Shown here piece after piece: positions 26,083 to 35,384 of a DNA stretch of 64,000 bases; positions within the stretch are counted from its first letter, which is position 1; every line of letters begins with the position of its first letter. The stretch comes from an uncultured Porphyromonas sp. (GTDB lineage: Bacteria; Bacteroidota; Bacteroidia; Bacteroidales; Porphyromonadaceae): NCBI RefSeq assembly GCF_938039215.1, contig NZ_CALHVI010000032.1:27274-91273 (forward strand). Direction: 5' to 3'. The translations under genes were made by a program, and so were the position numbers. The notes beneath the pieces are model-generated. The model did no database searches, was not told the DNA's origin, and was given only the letters and a program-made list of their open reading frames with translations.

Positions 26083-27000
26083 ATGAGACCCATCCGAACC
26101 AAGATATCACTCCTGCTAGTAGCCATGAGCCTCTCGCTCAGCCTGCCTACAGAAGGGGTAGCACGTAGCCGAAAGACAACGAAGACTTCGGTGAAGGCCA
26201 AGACCTCTGGGAGCAAATCCAGCCAAAAGAAAGGCCACTCCTCATCTTCTAAGAAAGCTTCTACCAAGGCTAGCTCTTCTAGGCGAGGGAAGAGCTCCTA
26301 CAATATACGCTCGCGCGCCCGCTACCGCAACTATGCTGCACCGACAGAGGAGCAGCTCGAACAAATGCGCCAGGACAGCATCCGCCTACGCACCGGAGGG
26401 ACAGCCCCAACACAGAAAGTAAGCGAGAAGGTAGCTCTCCCCAACGAACTCCTGACGACTCGCTTTCGTCGAGCAGACTCTACGCTCAATCGTAGTGAGA
26501 TCAGAGAGCTCTACTTCACAATCGACGAACGTGAAGACACCGCCCCCTTCCTCAGCAAGATCGAGTCTGAAGCTGATCGATTGATCGAAGCGCATAACTT
26601 CAGTGAGGCACTCAAGACGGTACAGCAAGGACTCTGGCGTACACCCACGCATATTGGCCTGATCAAGCGTGCTTGTGACCTAGCCTTACATCTCAAGAAT
26701 TCGAGGTTCAATACCTATATGTATCAGCTCGTCGAGCTCCTGAGCATGATCGCTCACACAGGAGACGGCTCAAGCTTCGATAAGGCTATTCAGGTACGCT
26801 CACTCTCTGATGCCCTGCTCTTCGAGCAACACTGGAACGAGACTCCTAGAGAGCAAATCCTTGCTAGCAAGGAGCAAAGCTCCAAGGGGAAAAATTATGT
26901 CCTCATCGAAGTGCAGACAGACAAGGGGAAGCCTGAGACACACTACTACCTCATCCATCCCTCTGAGGCTAAATCCAACACAACCACTAAGAAGCAATAG
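26083..27000 (+). CDS. Secreted basic protein resembling DUF4919
   Basis: 305 residues. Signal peptide MRPIRTKISLLLVAMSLSLSLPTEGVA. Residues about 28-85 are a Ser/Lys/Arg-rich low-complexity stretch. The C-terminal part, from about 125 (ADSTLNRSEIRELYFTIDERED, then helical EADRLIEAHNFSEALKTVQQGLWRTPTHIGLIKRACDLA and a final beta strand YVLIEVQTDKGKPETHYYLI), resembles the Bacteroidota DUF4919 family. Function unknown. It precedes recJ by 14 bp, so it may be read with the recJ-recQ unit. Confidence 0.6.
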   Translation: MRPIRTKISLLLVAMSLSLSLPTEGVARSRKTTKTSVKAKTSGSKSSQKKGHSSSSKKASTKASSSRRGKSSYNIRSRARYRNYAAPTEEQLEQMRQDSIRLRTGGTAPTQKVSEKVALPNELLTTRFRRADSTLNRSEIRELYFTIDEREDTAPFLSKIESEADRLIEAHNFSEALKTVQQGLWRTPTHIGLIKRACDLALHLKNSRFNTYMYQLVELLSMIAHTGDGSSFDKAIQVRSLSDALLFEQHWNETPREQILASKEQSSKGKNYVLIEVQTDKGKPETHYYLIHPSEAKSNTTTKKQ

Positions 27001-27014
27001 CAAGGAGACCAGAC

Positions 27015-28781
27015 ATGCCTAAAGCATGGGAAATCAGAAGATATACCCCAGAGGACGAAGGATTAGCTAACACCTTAGCCTCTCAGCTAGGGCTCTATCC
27101 GGCCATCGGTAGGCTACTCGTAGACCGAGGCATCAAGAGCAAAGAGCAGGCACAAGACTTCTTCACCCCTTCTCTAGAGCAACTCCATGATCCCTTCCTT
27201 CTAGAGGATATGGGTCGTGCTGTAGAGCGCCTAAACAGGGCCGTGGAGCAAGGTGAGCATATCCTCATCTATGGGGACTACGATGTCGATGGGACGACAT
27301 CGGTAGCCCTACTCTACCGCTACCTTCGCTCGCATTGTCTCTCGGCTGAGCATCTCCACTATTATATACCTGATCGCTATGACGAAGGCTACGGGATCAC
27401 TCCGACAGGGGTTGATCACGCAGCCAAACTTGGAGTTACCCTGATCATCTCCGTGGATACAGGCATCAAGGCGATCAGAGAGATCGCCTATGCCCAAGAG
27501 CTAGGTATGGACTTCATCGTCTGTGACCATCACACACCCGATGAAACCCTTCCTCCAGCTCTAGCCATCCTCAACCCGAAGCGTAGAGATAATCGCTATC
27601 CCTTCACCGAGCTCTCGGGCTGCGGTGTTGCCTTCAAACTCGTACAAGGACTTGCTCAGCATCGAGGGCTCCCCTTCGAGACCCTCCTCCCCCTGCTTGA
27701 GCTACTCGTTCTCAGCATCGCCCAAGACAGAGTTTCTATACTGGGTGAGAACCGCATCTTCACCTATCACGGGCTCCAGCAGATCAATACACACCCCTCG
27801 ATCGCTATCACTTACCTAATGCGTCTAGGGAAGATCCAGCCAGGTCGTGTCGATATGGCTAGCATCTACTACGAGCTAGGCCCAAGAATCAACGCTGCTG
27901 GTCGTATGGCTCATGGAGCTGAGTCTGTCAAGCTCTTGATCGCAGAGGATCATGAGACAGCAGAAGCTCAGAGTCAAATCCTCGATGCCTACAACCGCCA
28001 GCGCCAAGATCTCGACCAGCAGGTCACTCGCCAAGCGATCGAACTCATAGAACAAGATCAAGGACTCTTAACCAAGCCGATCCTCATCCTCTACCATCCC
28101 GAGTGGAACAAGGGGGTCATGGGGATCGTAGCCGCTCGTCTAGCGGACCGATACCATCGCCCTGTCATCATCCTCTCACGTAGTGGGAACTATCTCGCAG
28201 GCTCGGGTCGCTCATCGGGGGGCTTCGACCTCTATCAAGCGATACAGTCTTGTAGTGATTGCCTAGAGAACTTCGGAGGGCATATCTTCGCTGCAGGCTT
28301 GACGATCCGAGAGGATCGGTTGGATGAATTCCGCTCTCGCATGGAGTCCTATGCTATGAAGGCTCAGCATGGGTCACAGCATAGCTCTCCCGTACTAACG
28401 ATAGATGCCGAGCTGAGGCCCTCTGATATCTCCCGAGCCCTGCTAAGACAGATCGAACTCCTCTATCCCTTCGGGACAGATAATGAGCGTCCACTCTTCC
28501 TCGCTCGAGGGATGCGTGATGCTGGAGGAACTCGTCCCGTAGGGAAGGCTCAGCAACACCTCAGTCTGCGCATGACTGACAGCTACCAACGGATACGCCC
28601 AATTCATGGGTTCGCCCTTGGTTTAGCTCGCTATGCTCAAGACATCACACGGCACAGCGCCTTTGCTCTATGCTTCGAACTTGAGGAGAACAACTTCTAC
28701 CCTCAGAGCTTCCTGCAGCTACGTGTCAAGGATCTCTGCCTTGAGTCTGAACTCTCCGCACGCCTCGAAGACAAGCAGTAA
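27015..28781 (+). CDS. recJ: Single-stranded-DNA exonuclease RecJ
   Basis: 588 residues. DHH-family 5'-3' exonuclease: LIYGDYDVDGTTSVALLYR (motif I), the Asp-containing ISVDTG motif, VCDHHTPDETLPPALAILNP (DHH) and the DHHA1 region GRSSGGFDLYQAI with NFGGHIFAAGLTI. It acts in recombination and mismatch repair, degrading single strands made by RecQ, whose gene starts 11 bp downstream. Confidence 0.96.
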   Translation: MPKAWEIRRYTPEDEGLANTLASQLGLYPAIGRLLVDRGIKSKEQAQDFFTPSLEQLHDPFLLEDMGRAVERLNRAVEQGEHILIYGDYDVDGTTSVALLYRYLRSHCLSAEHLHYYIPDRYDEGYGITPTGVDHAAKLGVTLIISVDTGIKAIREIAYAQELGMDFIVCDHHTPDETLPPALAILNPKRRDNRYPFTELSGCGVAFKLVQGLAQHRGLPFETLLPLLELLVLSIAQDRVSILGENRIFTYHGLQQINTHPSIAITYLMRLGKIQPGRVDMASIYYELGPRINAAGRMAHGAESVKLLIAEDHETAEAQSQILDAYNRQRQDLDQQVTRQAIELIEQDQGLLTKPILILYHPEWNKGVMGIVAARLADRYHRPVIILSRSGNYLAGSGRSSGGFDLYQAIQSCSDCLENFGGHIFAAGLTIREDRLDEFRSRMESYAMKAQHGSQHSSPVLTIDAELRPSDISRALLRQIELLYPFGTDNERPLFLARGMRDAGGTRPVGKAQQHLSLRMTDSYQRIRPIHGFALGLARYAQDITRHSAFALCFELEENNFYPQSFLQLRVKDLCLESELSARLEDKQ

Positions 28782-28792
28782 TCGTCGAGACT

Positions 28793-30886
28793 ATGCTCTC
28801 CCCTAACACCGAAGAAGAAGACCTCGAAAGTCTCCTCGATCCTCTTTCCCAGAGAGAAGACGATGGCTTTCTAGAGTATCACGAGCACTGGCCAGAGGAT
28901 CTCTTTGACCAAGCCGTAGCTTCCCTTCCCCCTCTTCATCCAGGGCATGATCCTCGTCCTGGCATTCCTGACCAAGAGCTTAAACCCGAAGAAGTACTCC
29001 TACGCTACTGGGGCTATGAGGCATTTCGTCCTCTTCAGAGCGAGATCGTTCATGCCGCCCTGCGAGGTCAAGACACCCTAGGTCTCATGCCCACGGGAGG
29101 TGGGAAGAGTATTACCTTCCAAGTGCCAGGTCTTATGCTCTCTGGGATCACACTCGTGATCACCCCTCTGATCTCGCTGATGAAGGACCAAGTAGATCAT
29201 CTTCGTGCCCGTGGGATCAGAGCCACAGCTATTCACTCGGGGATGTCGCAGGAGAAGATGCAGATAGCTCTGGACAACTGTCTATATGGGCGATACAAGT
29301 TCCTCTACATCTCCCCCGAGCGTGTCGGGAGTGAACGCTTCCAGACATGGCTCCGTGAGCTACCCGTCTCGCTGATCGTCATCGACGAATGTCACTGTGT
29401 CTGCCAGTGGGGCTATGACTTCCGTCCCTCCTATCTTGAGCTTCCTAAGTTGCGAGAGCTTCTCCCAGAAGTCCCCATCCTTGCACTCACAGCTACGGCG
29501 ACGACAGAGGTAGTGGAAGACATCGTCCGTGTACTTAGCTTCCGCCCTGACTACGCCTTCTATCAGACAAGTTTCCGCCGACCTAATATCTCCTATTCGA
29601 TCCGTCGTAGTGATGATAAGCCTGCTATGATGCTCCATATCCTAGAGCGAGTACAAGGGCCAGCCATCATCTACTGTCGGAATAGACTTCTTACTCAGAC
29701 CGTAGCCGAAGAGCTAGAAGCTAAGGGTATAAGCGCTACCTACTATCATGCGGCACTGACCTATACCGAGCGCGAGATGCGACAAGCCCGTTGGATGCGG
29801 GGCGAAGTGCGTGTGATGGTAGCGACGAATGCCTTCGGGATGGGGATCGATAAGCCCGATGTACGTCTAGTGATCCATCTGACGATGCCCTCTTCGCTCG
29901 AAGAGTATTTCCAAGAGGCAGGGCGAGCTGGACGTGATGGAGAACGTGCCTACGCCGTAGCAATTATCAATAGCCAAGACTCTACGACTCTGCAGCGCCG
30001 CCTGCAGGACAGCTTCCCCGAGAAGGAGTATATCCGCTTCGTCTACGATCAGATCTGCAACTTCCTCTCTATCGGCGAAGGTGAAGGGCTAGGCCGAACC
30101 TATGACTTCGATCTAGAGCTTTTCATCCGACGCTTCCACATGCGCCCCATACAGACACGGCATGCCATAGACATCATGCAGCTATCGGGCTGGCTTGAGT
30201 ATCGAGATGATGATAGTCGCTCGGTACTACGCTTCCTCATCCCTAGTCGAGAGCTTTATCAACCTCATATCGGGCCCGATCAGCTTATCCGAGCTATACT
30301 GCGAAGCTACACAGGACTCTTCTCCGACTACACGACTATCAGTGAACATGATCTGGCGCTCCTGACGGGCTACACAGAGGATGAGATCTATACCTTCCTC
30401 GTGACACTATCCCGCCAAGGAGTCATTCACTACATCCCTAAGAAAGCACTTCCTCGGCTTCACTTCCTCACCCGCCGAGAGGATAGCGAGCTCCTACGTA
30501 TCCCCTATGCAGCCTATCAAGAGCGTCGGGATAAGATGAGCGATCGCATCTCTGCTGTGCGCACCTATATAGAGGAGGAAGATGTCTGTCGCTCACGCAT
30601 GCTCTTGGCCTACTTCGGAGAAGAGGAGAGCCATCCCTGTGGGCTCTGCGATGTATGCCTGAGGAGACATCCGACGGGTCTCAATCAGTACCTAATCGAT
30701 GCCGTAGGCGAAGAGCTTGAGCGAGCTTTCTTAAACACTGATCTTGAGAGCTATCCCGTCAGTAAGCTGATTGATGCGCTCCCCTACTCTCCCTTAGACC
30801 TCATGCAGGCACTCCGCTTCTGGGCAGGCGAACTTCGAGGTCAGCTAGAGCTCGATGGTCCCTATCTGCGCCGACATATCCCTTAG
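28793..30886 (+). CDS. recQ: ATP-dependent DNA helicase RecQ with N-terminal acidic extension
   Basis: 697 residues. Superfamily 2 helicase: Walker A MPTGGGKSITFQ, DEAH-type box VIDECHCVCQWGYDFR, ALTATAT, and C-terminal helicase motifs FGMGIDKPDVRLVIH and QEAGRAGRDG. The zinc-binding RecQ-Ct has CRSRMLLAYFGEEESHPCGLCDVC. No obvious HRDC domain follows. The first 65 or so residues are acidic and Pro-rich (NTEEEDLESLLDPLSQREDD), beyond the usual RecQ start at LLRYWGYEAFRPLQ. It forms a tight recJ-recQ pair, which act together in gap processing. Confidence 0.95.
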   Translation: MLSPNTEEEDLESLLDPLSQREDDGFLEYHEHWPEDLFDQAVASLPPLHPGHDPRPGIPDQELKPEEVLLRYWGYEAFRPLQSEIVHAALRGQDTLGLMPTGGGKSITFQVPGLMLSGITLVITPLISLMKDQVDHLRARGIRATAIHSGMSQEKMQIALDNCLYGRYKFLYISPERVGSERFQTWLRELPVSLIVIDECHCVCQWGYDFRPSYLELPKLRELLPEVPILALTATATTEVVEDIVRVLSFRPDYAFYQTSFRRPNISYSIRRSDDKPAMMLHILERVQGPAIIYCRNRLLTQTVAEELEAKGISATYYHAALTYTEREMRQARWMRGEVRVMVATNAFGMGIDKPDVRLVIHLTMPSSLEEYFQEAGRAGRDGERAYAVAIINSQDSTTLQRRLQDSFPEKEYIRFVYDQICNFLSIGEGEGLGRTYDFDLELFIRRFHMRPIQTRHAIDIMQLSGWLEYRDDDSRSVLRFLIPSRELYQPHIGPDQLIRAILRSYTGLFSDYTTISEHDLALLTGYTEDEIYTFLVTLSRQGVIHYIPKKALPRLHFLTRREDSELLRIPYAAYQERRDKMSDRISAVRTYIEEEDVCRSRMLLAYFGEEESHPCGLCDVCLRRHPTGLNQYLIDAVGEELERAFLNTDLESYPVSKLIDALPYSPLDLMQALRFWAGELRGQLELDGPYLRRHIP

Positions 30887-30920
30887 TCCCATCCTCTGCT
30901 ATAAATCAACTAAATCATAT

Positions 30921-31574
30921 ATGCTTAAGATTCACCAATTCGTCTTTGGACCCGTCCAAGAGAATACGTACATCCTCTATGATGAAGCAAGCCGTGAGGC
31001 AGCTATTGTAGACCCTGGATGTATGCGCCACTCCGAAGAAGACCGAGTGCGCGACTTCATTGAGGAGCATGAGCTGACCCCCGTGATGCTTCTCTGTACT
31101 CACCAGCACTTTGATCACGTCTGGGGAGCAGCCTTTGTCCTAAGACAATGGCCTAACATCAAAGCCTACGCTAATCGGATTGACTTCGATAAGCTACCCT
31201 TACCCTCAGAGCAACTGAAAGGCTATGGGATCCCTCTACCACTGGAGGATGTACCTATGGAGCGCTACACCCTTGTCGGGCAAGATGACCTCATCACACT
31301 CGGGGGTGAAGAGATCAGAGTTCTCTTCGTGCCTGGTCATGCACCTGGACATATCGCCTTCTATGCAGGAGACTCGGATATTCTTCTCTCTGGGGACACA
31401 CTCCTTCAGGGTACGATCGGGCGTACAGACTTCTGGTATGGCGACTATGATCAGCTGGTCGAAGCGATCAAGACGCAGTACCTGACACTACCCGATGAGA
31501 CGATCGTCTTCAGCGGTCACGGCCCCGAGACGACCATTGGCTTCGAGAGGAGGAAGAATCCATTCCTTCAGTAG
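30921..31574 (+). CDS. MBL-fold metallohydrolase (glyoxalase II-like)
   Basis: 217 residues from the ATG at 30921, chosen because MLKIHQFVFGPVQENTYILYDE is the typical family start; an upstream in-frame start at 30855 would overlap recQ. Metal-binding THQHFDHVWGA, GHAPGHIAFY, LSGDTLLQGTIGRTDF and a C-terminal FSGHGPETTIGFERRKNPFL. This is the hydroxyacylglutathione-hydrolase-like branch. Bacteroidota often lack glutathione, so the real thioester substrate is unknown. It lies 34 bp after recQ. Confidence 0.9.
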   Translation: MLKIHQFVFGPVQENTYILYDEASREAAIVDPGCMRHSEEDRVRDFIEEHELTPVMLLCTHQHFDHVWGAAFVLRQWPNIKAYANRIDFDKLPLPSEQLKGYGIPLPLEDVPMERYTLVGQDDLITLGGEEIRVLFVPGHAPGHIAFYAGDSDILLSGDTLLQGTIGRTDFWYGDYDQLVEAIKTQYLTLPDETIVFSGHGPETTIGFERRKNPFLQ

Positions 31575-31629
31575 GGCTCATCCTGCCTGATACTACCAAT
31601 TCAGGTAGCCCTATTCCCTCCGTCATATA

Positions 31630-31665
31630 ATAAGGGCTGACACCAACTCGTGGTGCCAGCCCTTA
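31630..31665. terminator. Bidirectional terminator
   Basis: ATAAGGGCTGaCACCA and TGGTGcCAGCCCTTAT pair with one mismatch around a 4-nt loop, between convergent genes. Confidence 0.8.
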
Positions 31666-31692
31666 TCATTTGTCAAGCGATCGAAGTCCGCC

Positions 31693-32925
31693 CTAGCGAT
31701 AGTCGATGTAGAATGGATCACTAACTCCGAAGTACTCGTAGTGTCCACTATACCTATTGGCTTGAGGAAGCCATTTCTCACCCATGGAGCAAGGGAGCGC
31801 TTGGTAGCGACCATCTTGGGTCTTCACGATCACTAGCCCATTGACTACACGGTATGCTTCACCCTTCGCTGAGGTACCACGAGAAAAGTCATCACTGACG
31901 ATCAGCATCTTGACGATATGATCCTTTGACCACACCCTACGCATGATCCGCTCATAGGTAGCAAGCAGGTCAGGTCGATTCATCTTACCAGCCTTGCGCA
32001 TAGGATGTACACGCTCGCGTCGCTCACGTGCTTCATCTTGGATCTTCTTGACCTGTGCATCTGACTGTTGCTTCTGCAGGGCTACTAACTCTGCGAGTGT
32101 CCTTGGCTGAGGGTATATGGATTGGTATTCCTGATCCATAGAGGCATAGATCTCCTTGAGTGAAGCTACCATTGTTTGCACATCTGGATCAGAGTCCTGC
32201 AGTCTGCCATCGACTAGTTCACTTGAGAGTTTCTTTACTGCTTGGAATAGGTAATACTTCTTCATATTGGTGCTAAGACCAGGTGTCTGTAGGTATCTAG
32301 TGATCCTCTTCAGTTGCTCTCCACCGCTTATCAGCGAGCGAGTCGCAGAGCCATTGAAGGGAGCCAGTAGCACCTTGTCGACAGCAGTTGTCACCCTCTG
32401 ATATTCCATACCCCAGTCATCGAAGCGAAACCCTTGCACTTGTCCACGCTTCTGATTATTCACGAGGAGCATATAGTACAGCATGGCCTTATTATCGTCA
32501 GACCAAGCCATGGTCTCGATGTCTCGTTGCTCCACAGCCTTCTTCAGCCGCAGTAAGTAATAAGCAAACGTCTCGAACTGAGCCCGAGTATCTAGAGTCT
32601 CATCGAAGGCTCCGCCGTTGTCCCGCTGTTGGGCTTGAGCATAAAAGCTATCGGGGCTCTGCGCTGGGATCTGGACTTGCTGCATGATCGTCAGAGGATC
32701 ACTTTCTCCAGCCTTCTGGTTCTGTGCTTGGGTGGTAGATCCCTTAGCCTGCGAAGGGTTAGCATTAAGCTCTTGCTTCACATCGTCAGCCACATCTTTG
32801 ACCACCTTCTCTGTTTTAGATTTCACCTTCTTGAGCAAGTTGCCAAGCTGTGCATGAGCAGGCATTAGACTTAGGAGTAAGACAAAACTAACGGCTCCCA
32901 GCCTTCTAATAGATTTCGTTCCCAT
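31693..32925 (-). CDS. Secreted protein of unknown function
   Basis: 410 residues with a signal peptide (SIRRLGAVSFVLLLSLMPAHA). The mature N-terminus is Lys-rich and helical (LGNLLKKVKSKTEKVVKDVADDVK), then a Gln/Ser linker and a long, mostly helical central part (residues about 110-310). A C-terminal beta-like segment, VVNGLVIVKTQDGRYQALPCSMGEKW, ends in YEYFGVSDPFYIDYR. I recognise no catalytic motif. It is monocistronic and converges with the MBL gene. Confidence 0.75.
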   Translation of the reverse strand: MGTKSIRRLGAVSFVLLLSLMPAHAQLGNLLKKVKSKTEKVVKDVADDVKQELNANPSQAKGSTTQAQNQKAGESDPLTIMQQVQIPAQSPDSFYAQAQQRDNGGAFDETLDTRAQFETFAYYLLRLKKAVEQRDIETMAWSDDNKAMLYYMLLVNNQKRGQVQGFRFDDWGMEYQRVTTAVDKVLLAPFNGSATRSLISGGEQLKRITRYLQTPGLSTNMKKYYLFQAVKKLSSELVDGRLQDSDPDVQTMVASLKEIYASMDQEYQSIYPQPRTLAELVALQKQQSDAQVKKIQDEARERRERVHPMRKAGKMNRPDLLATYERIMRRVWSKDHIVKMLIVSDDFSRGTSAKGEAYRVVNGLVIVKTQDGRYQALPCSMGEKWLPQANRYSGHYEYFGVSDPFYIDYR

Positions 32926-33424
32926 AGTAAAAAGTAATTATGTTAGACATGTTTTCATTATCTCTATGCATGCGCAAAGATCAATAGAACAGCACCATAC
33001 CAATGAAAAGCGATGGAGCAGACAAGCTACATCATAGCGACTCTCTTAGCATCCGAGACTATTCGCAATCTGCCAAGACATAAGATTGAGCAAGGTGTCC
33101 CGATCTTGCTGTCGACAGCACTCCACTAGATCATGCAGTGTAGTCGAGAGTGATTCAGCTACCACAACCTAGGACTTCGTTTGGTGCGCTAATTCTAGAA
33201 GTATCTTTTTAGCTACCACAAAACTACACTTTATCCCTTACATATCCTACCCATCCCCCATTCTTTGATTGACCTTCTCTCCCTGAAGAGGTGTAGCAGA
33301 AGATCAGAGACAGACGATATAGCATGAGTAATCCCCTTATTCTTTCTGTAAAGGATGATCCTCTAGGCTCTGATACGTCGCTCTAGACCATCTAGAGGAT
33401 GCCACTAGGTAGCCCCCGAATACG
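32926..33424. other. Gene-free stretch
   Basis: About 500 bp without a supportable ORF. The only structure I see is an inverted repeat ATCCTCTAG (33358-33366) / CTAGAGGAT (33392-33400). GATCTTTG on the minus strand (complement of 32975-32982) could be a degenerate -7 box for the gene at 31693-32925. Confidence 0.4.
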
Positions 33425-33506
33425 ACCCATTATGGGTCGCAGGTGGGACCCATGATGGGTCACAGAGACGACCCATAATGGGTCGTTTGAGCGACCTACC
33501 ATAGGT
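33425..33506. repeat. Palindrome array C: four 13-bp dyads, 23-bp period
   Basis: ACCCATTATGGGT (33425-33437), ACCCATGATGGGT (33448-33460), ACCCATAATGGGT (33471-33483) and ACCTACCATAGGT (33494-33506) are each separated by exactly 10 bp. Three are perfect 6+1+6 dyads. It lies about 265 bp upstream of the tRNA-Val/tRNA-Gln promoter. Confidence 0.9.
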
Positions 33507-33747
33507 CGTTCTACACCTCTTCCCAAAGGCCTATTCAATAGGGATAGAGCACACCCTCGTCAGCGAGTAGCCTTATTCCTTATAACTGGACTGAAGGATA
33601 GGGGTAGAACTATCTGATGATGAGCCCTCCCCCATGAACTACCTCAAGTAGCTATCACAGAGATGGAATAGTGTAGTTCCCCATCTATTTCTAGGAGATC
33701 TCCCTTCCTATCATTATGCGCCAATCTGGCCAAGAATCACGCTAGTA

Positions 33748-33778
33748 TTTGGAGTTTCGGAATAAATGCTTACCTTTG
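33748..33778 (+). promoter_or_regulatory. Promoter of the tRNA-Val/tRNA-Gln unit
   Basis: TTTG (33748-33751), 19-bp spacer, TACCTTTG (33771-33778). The -7 box lies 18 bp before the tRNA-Val 5' end. Confidence 0.72.
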
Positions 33779-33796
33779 CAGTGTCAAAAACGAATT

Positions 33797-33871
33797 GAAT
33801 CTTTAGCTCAGTTGGTTTAGAGCACTACCTTGACAGGGTAGGGGTCGGCGGTTCGAGTCCGCCAAGGTTCA
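33797..33871 (+). tRNA. tRNA-Val (GAC)
   Basis: The acceptor GAATCTT (33797-33803) pairs with AAGGTTC (33864-33870). The anticodon stem CTACC/GGTAG holds loop TTGACAG, so the anticodon is GAC. T-loop GGTTCGAGTCC present. CCA is not encoded. Confidence 0.95.
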
Positions 33872-33878
33872 CAGACAT

Positions 33879-33949
33879 TGTCTCATGGTGTAATGGTAGC
33901 ACAACAGATTCTGGTCCTGTTTGTTAAGGTTCGAGTCCTTATGAGACAA
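33879..33949 (+). tRNA. tRNA-Gln (CTG)
   Basis: The acceptor TGTCTCA (33879-33885) pairs with TGAGACA (33942-33948). Anticodon loop TTCTGGT gives CTG. It starts 7 nt after tRNA-Val, so both share a precursor. Confidence 0.94.
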
Positions 33950-33955
33950 CAAGAA

Positions 33956-33980
33956 GGAGCGCTAGTCGCTCCTTTTTTTT
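33956..33980 (+). terminator. Intrinsic terminator after the tRNAs
   Basis: GGAGCG (33956-33961) and CGCTCC (33967-33972) form a stem with a 5-nt loop, followed by eight T residues. Confidence 0.93.
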
Positions 33981-34111
33981 ATACCCATAGGTGAGCTTGA
34001 AACGTTCTAGCGGAGCGACAACACTCGAGTCTCAATCCCATACAACAGAGTGATGGGATGCCCATGGAATACCCAGGAGCGAAAAGGTGACCACTTTATG
34101 AAAATAAGGGT

Positions 34112-34119
34112 TAACTTTG
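34112..34119 (+). promoter_or_regulatory. Promoter -7 box of the phosphatidyltransferase operon
   Basis: TAACTTTG, 127 bp before the ATG at 34247. The leader of about 120 nt contains a small GAGG...CCTC hairpin near 34213-34230 but no riboswitch I recognise. Confidence 0.55.
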
Positions 34120-34246
34120 TGGATAGGCACATCGAGAGTTGCCCCTAATGCAAGGGAGAGCGCCGAGCACTCGTCTCTTTCTCTTGCCCCATCTTCCAAG
34201 GATTAGGTAGCTGAGGTCCTGCGCCTCGGTCCATAGAATAACGGTT

Positions 34247-34927
34247 ATGTCTGACACAAAGAAGGCGATAAGCCAAGATCGCAAGCGAACAAATATCCTA
34301 CACGATCAAGAGATCGCCCTCATCGCTTATCTCGTAGAGAGAATCCCTCGTTGGGTGACCTCAAATATGCTCACCTCACTAGGACTTGCGGGCAACCTCC
34401 TCGTTGCGCTCTTCATGTGCATCGCCTCGGTCTACGGATCTTGGTGGCTACTACTCACTCCCCTAGCCTTCTTCATCAACTGGTTCGGTGACTCCCTAGA
34501 TGGTCGCCTCGCCTATTATAGGAAGAAGCCTCGCAAGTGGTTTGGCTTTTGCCTCGACATCGTCGTAGACTGGATCGGCATCATCTCCATTGGACTCGGG
34601 TACTACACCTATGTCCAGCCCGAATGGAAGATCATCGGATTTATCTTCGTTGTGCTCTACGGGGCAGAGATGATCATCTCACAGCTACGCTACAAGGTGA
34701 CGGACAAGTACTCCATCGACTCAGGCCTCCTAGGGCCAACCGAAGTACGCATCATCCTAGCCATCCTCTTCTGCATGGACTTCTTCATACCTGGGAGCAT
34801 CCATTGGATCGGTCTTGTGGTCTCGATCGTACTTCTACTCTCCTTCATCTCGGACTTCCGTAAGCTCCTAGCTCTTGCTGACGAGCGTGATATAGCTCTA
34901 CGCAACGAACAACAGCAAGCCTCTTAG
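34247..34927 (+). CDS. CDP-alcohol phosphatidyltransferase family membrane protein
   Basis: 226 residues with about six membrane segments. Active-site motif: D82-x2-D85-G86...G100-x3-D104-x3-D108 (GDSLDGRLAYYR to FCLDIVVD). The usual DGxxAR is lengthened to DGRLAYYR. The family moves a phosphoalcohol from a CDP-alcohol onto a lipid or sugar-alcohol acceptor. The acceptor cannot be told from sequence. It starts a run (GtrA, GH3, serine hydrolase) with 7, 24 and 7 bp gaps that may be one envelope operon. Confidence 0.85.
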   Translation: MSDTKKAISQDRKRTNILHDQEIALIAYLVERIPRWVTSNMLTSLGLAGNLLVALFMCIASVYGSWWLLLTPLAFFINWFGDSLDGRLAYYRKKPRKWFGFCLDIVVDWIGIISIGLGYYTYVQPEWKIIGFIFVVLYGAEMIISQLRYKVTDKYSIDSGLLGPTEVRIILAILFCMDFFIPGSIHWIGLVVSIVLLLSFISDFRKLLALADERDIALRNEQQQAS

Positions 34928-34934
34928 AGAGACC

Positions 34935-35360
34935 ATGCCCTTGCTCCAGCGTCTACGTCAGCTCATCCTCAACTTCTCACAAGCCCAGATCTCCGCTGGT
35001 GCAGGCTCCGTCGTGGACTATGGTCTGATGGTCCTCTCAGTCGAAGTCTTTCGATGGGATCTATTCTGGGCCGTGGCCTTGGGTGGGATCGTCGGAGCCA
35101 TCATCAACTTCTCACTCAATCGCTACTGGACCTTCAGAGACAAGCAGCGAGCCTATCGCCATGGGCTGAAGATCCAACTCCTCAAGTTCGCAGCGACAGT
35201 CACGGGAAGTATCTTACTCAAGTACCTAGGCACCTATGCCCTAGAGCATGCGTTAGGTATTGACTACAAGATCGGGAAGCTCATCAGCGATCTATTTGTC
35301 TCGGTCCTCTTCAACTACACCTTACAGCGCTTCTGGGTCTTCCGCAAGACCAAATCCTAA
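34935..35360 (+). CDS. GtrA family membrane protein
   Basis: 141 residues with four predicted membrane helices. GtrA hallmarks: an early FSQAQISAGAGSVVDYGLMVL helix, then GGIVGAIINFSLNRYWTF, and the C-terminal SDLFVSVLFNYTLQRFWVF. GtrA-like proteins take part in moving undecaprenyl-linked sugars across the membrane or in polysaccharide decoration. It follows the phosphatidyltransferase by 7 bp. Confidence 0.9.
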   Translation: MPLLQRLRQLILNFSQAQISAGAGSVVDYGLMVLSVEVFRWDLFWAVALGGIVGAIINFSLNRYWTFRDKQRAYRHGLKIQLLKFAATVTGSILLKYLGTYALEHALGIDYKIGKLISDLFVSVLFNYTLQRFWVFRKTKS

Positions 35361-35384
35361 TCCTACTGATACTCCCTTCAGCTC

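Noticed and set aside
30855..31574. Longer start for the MBL hydrolase
   Set aside because: It would overlap recQ, and the extra residues do not fit the family N-terminus; ATG 30921 is better.
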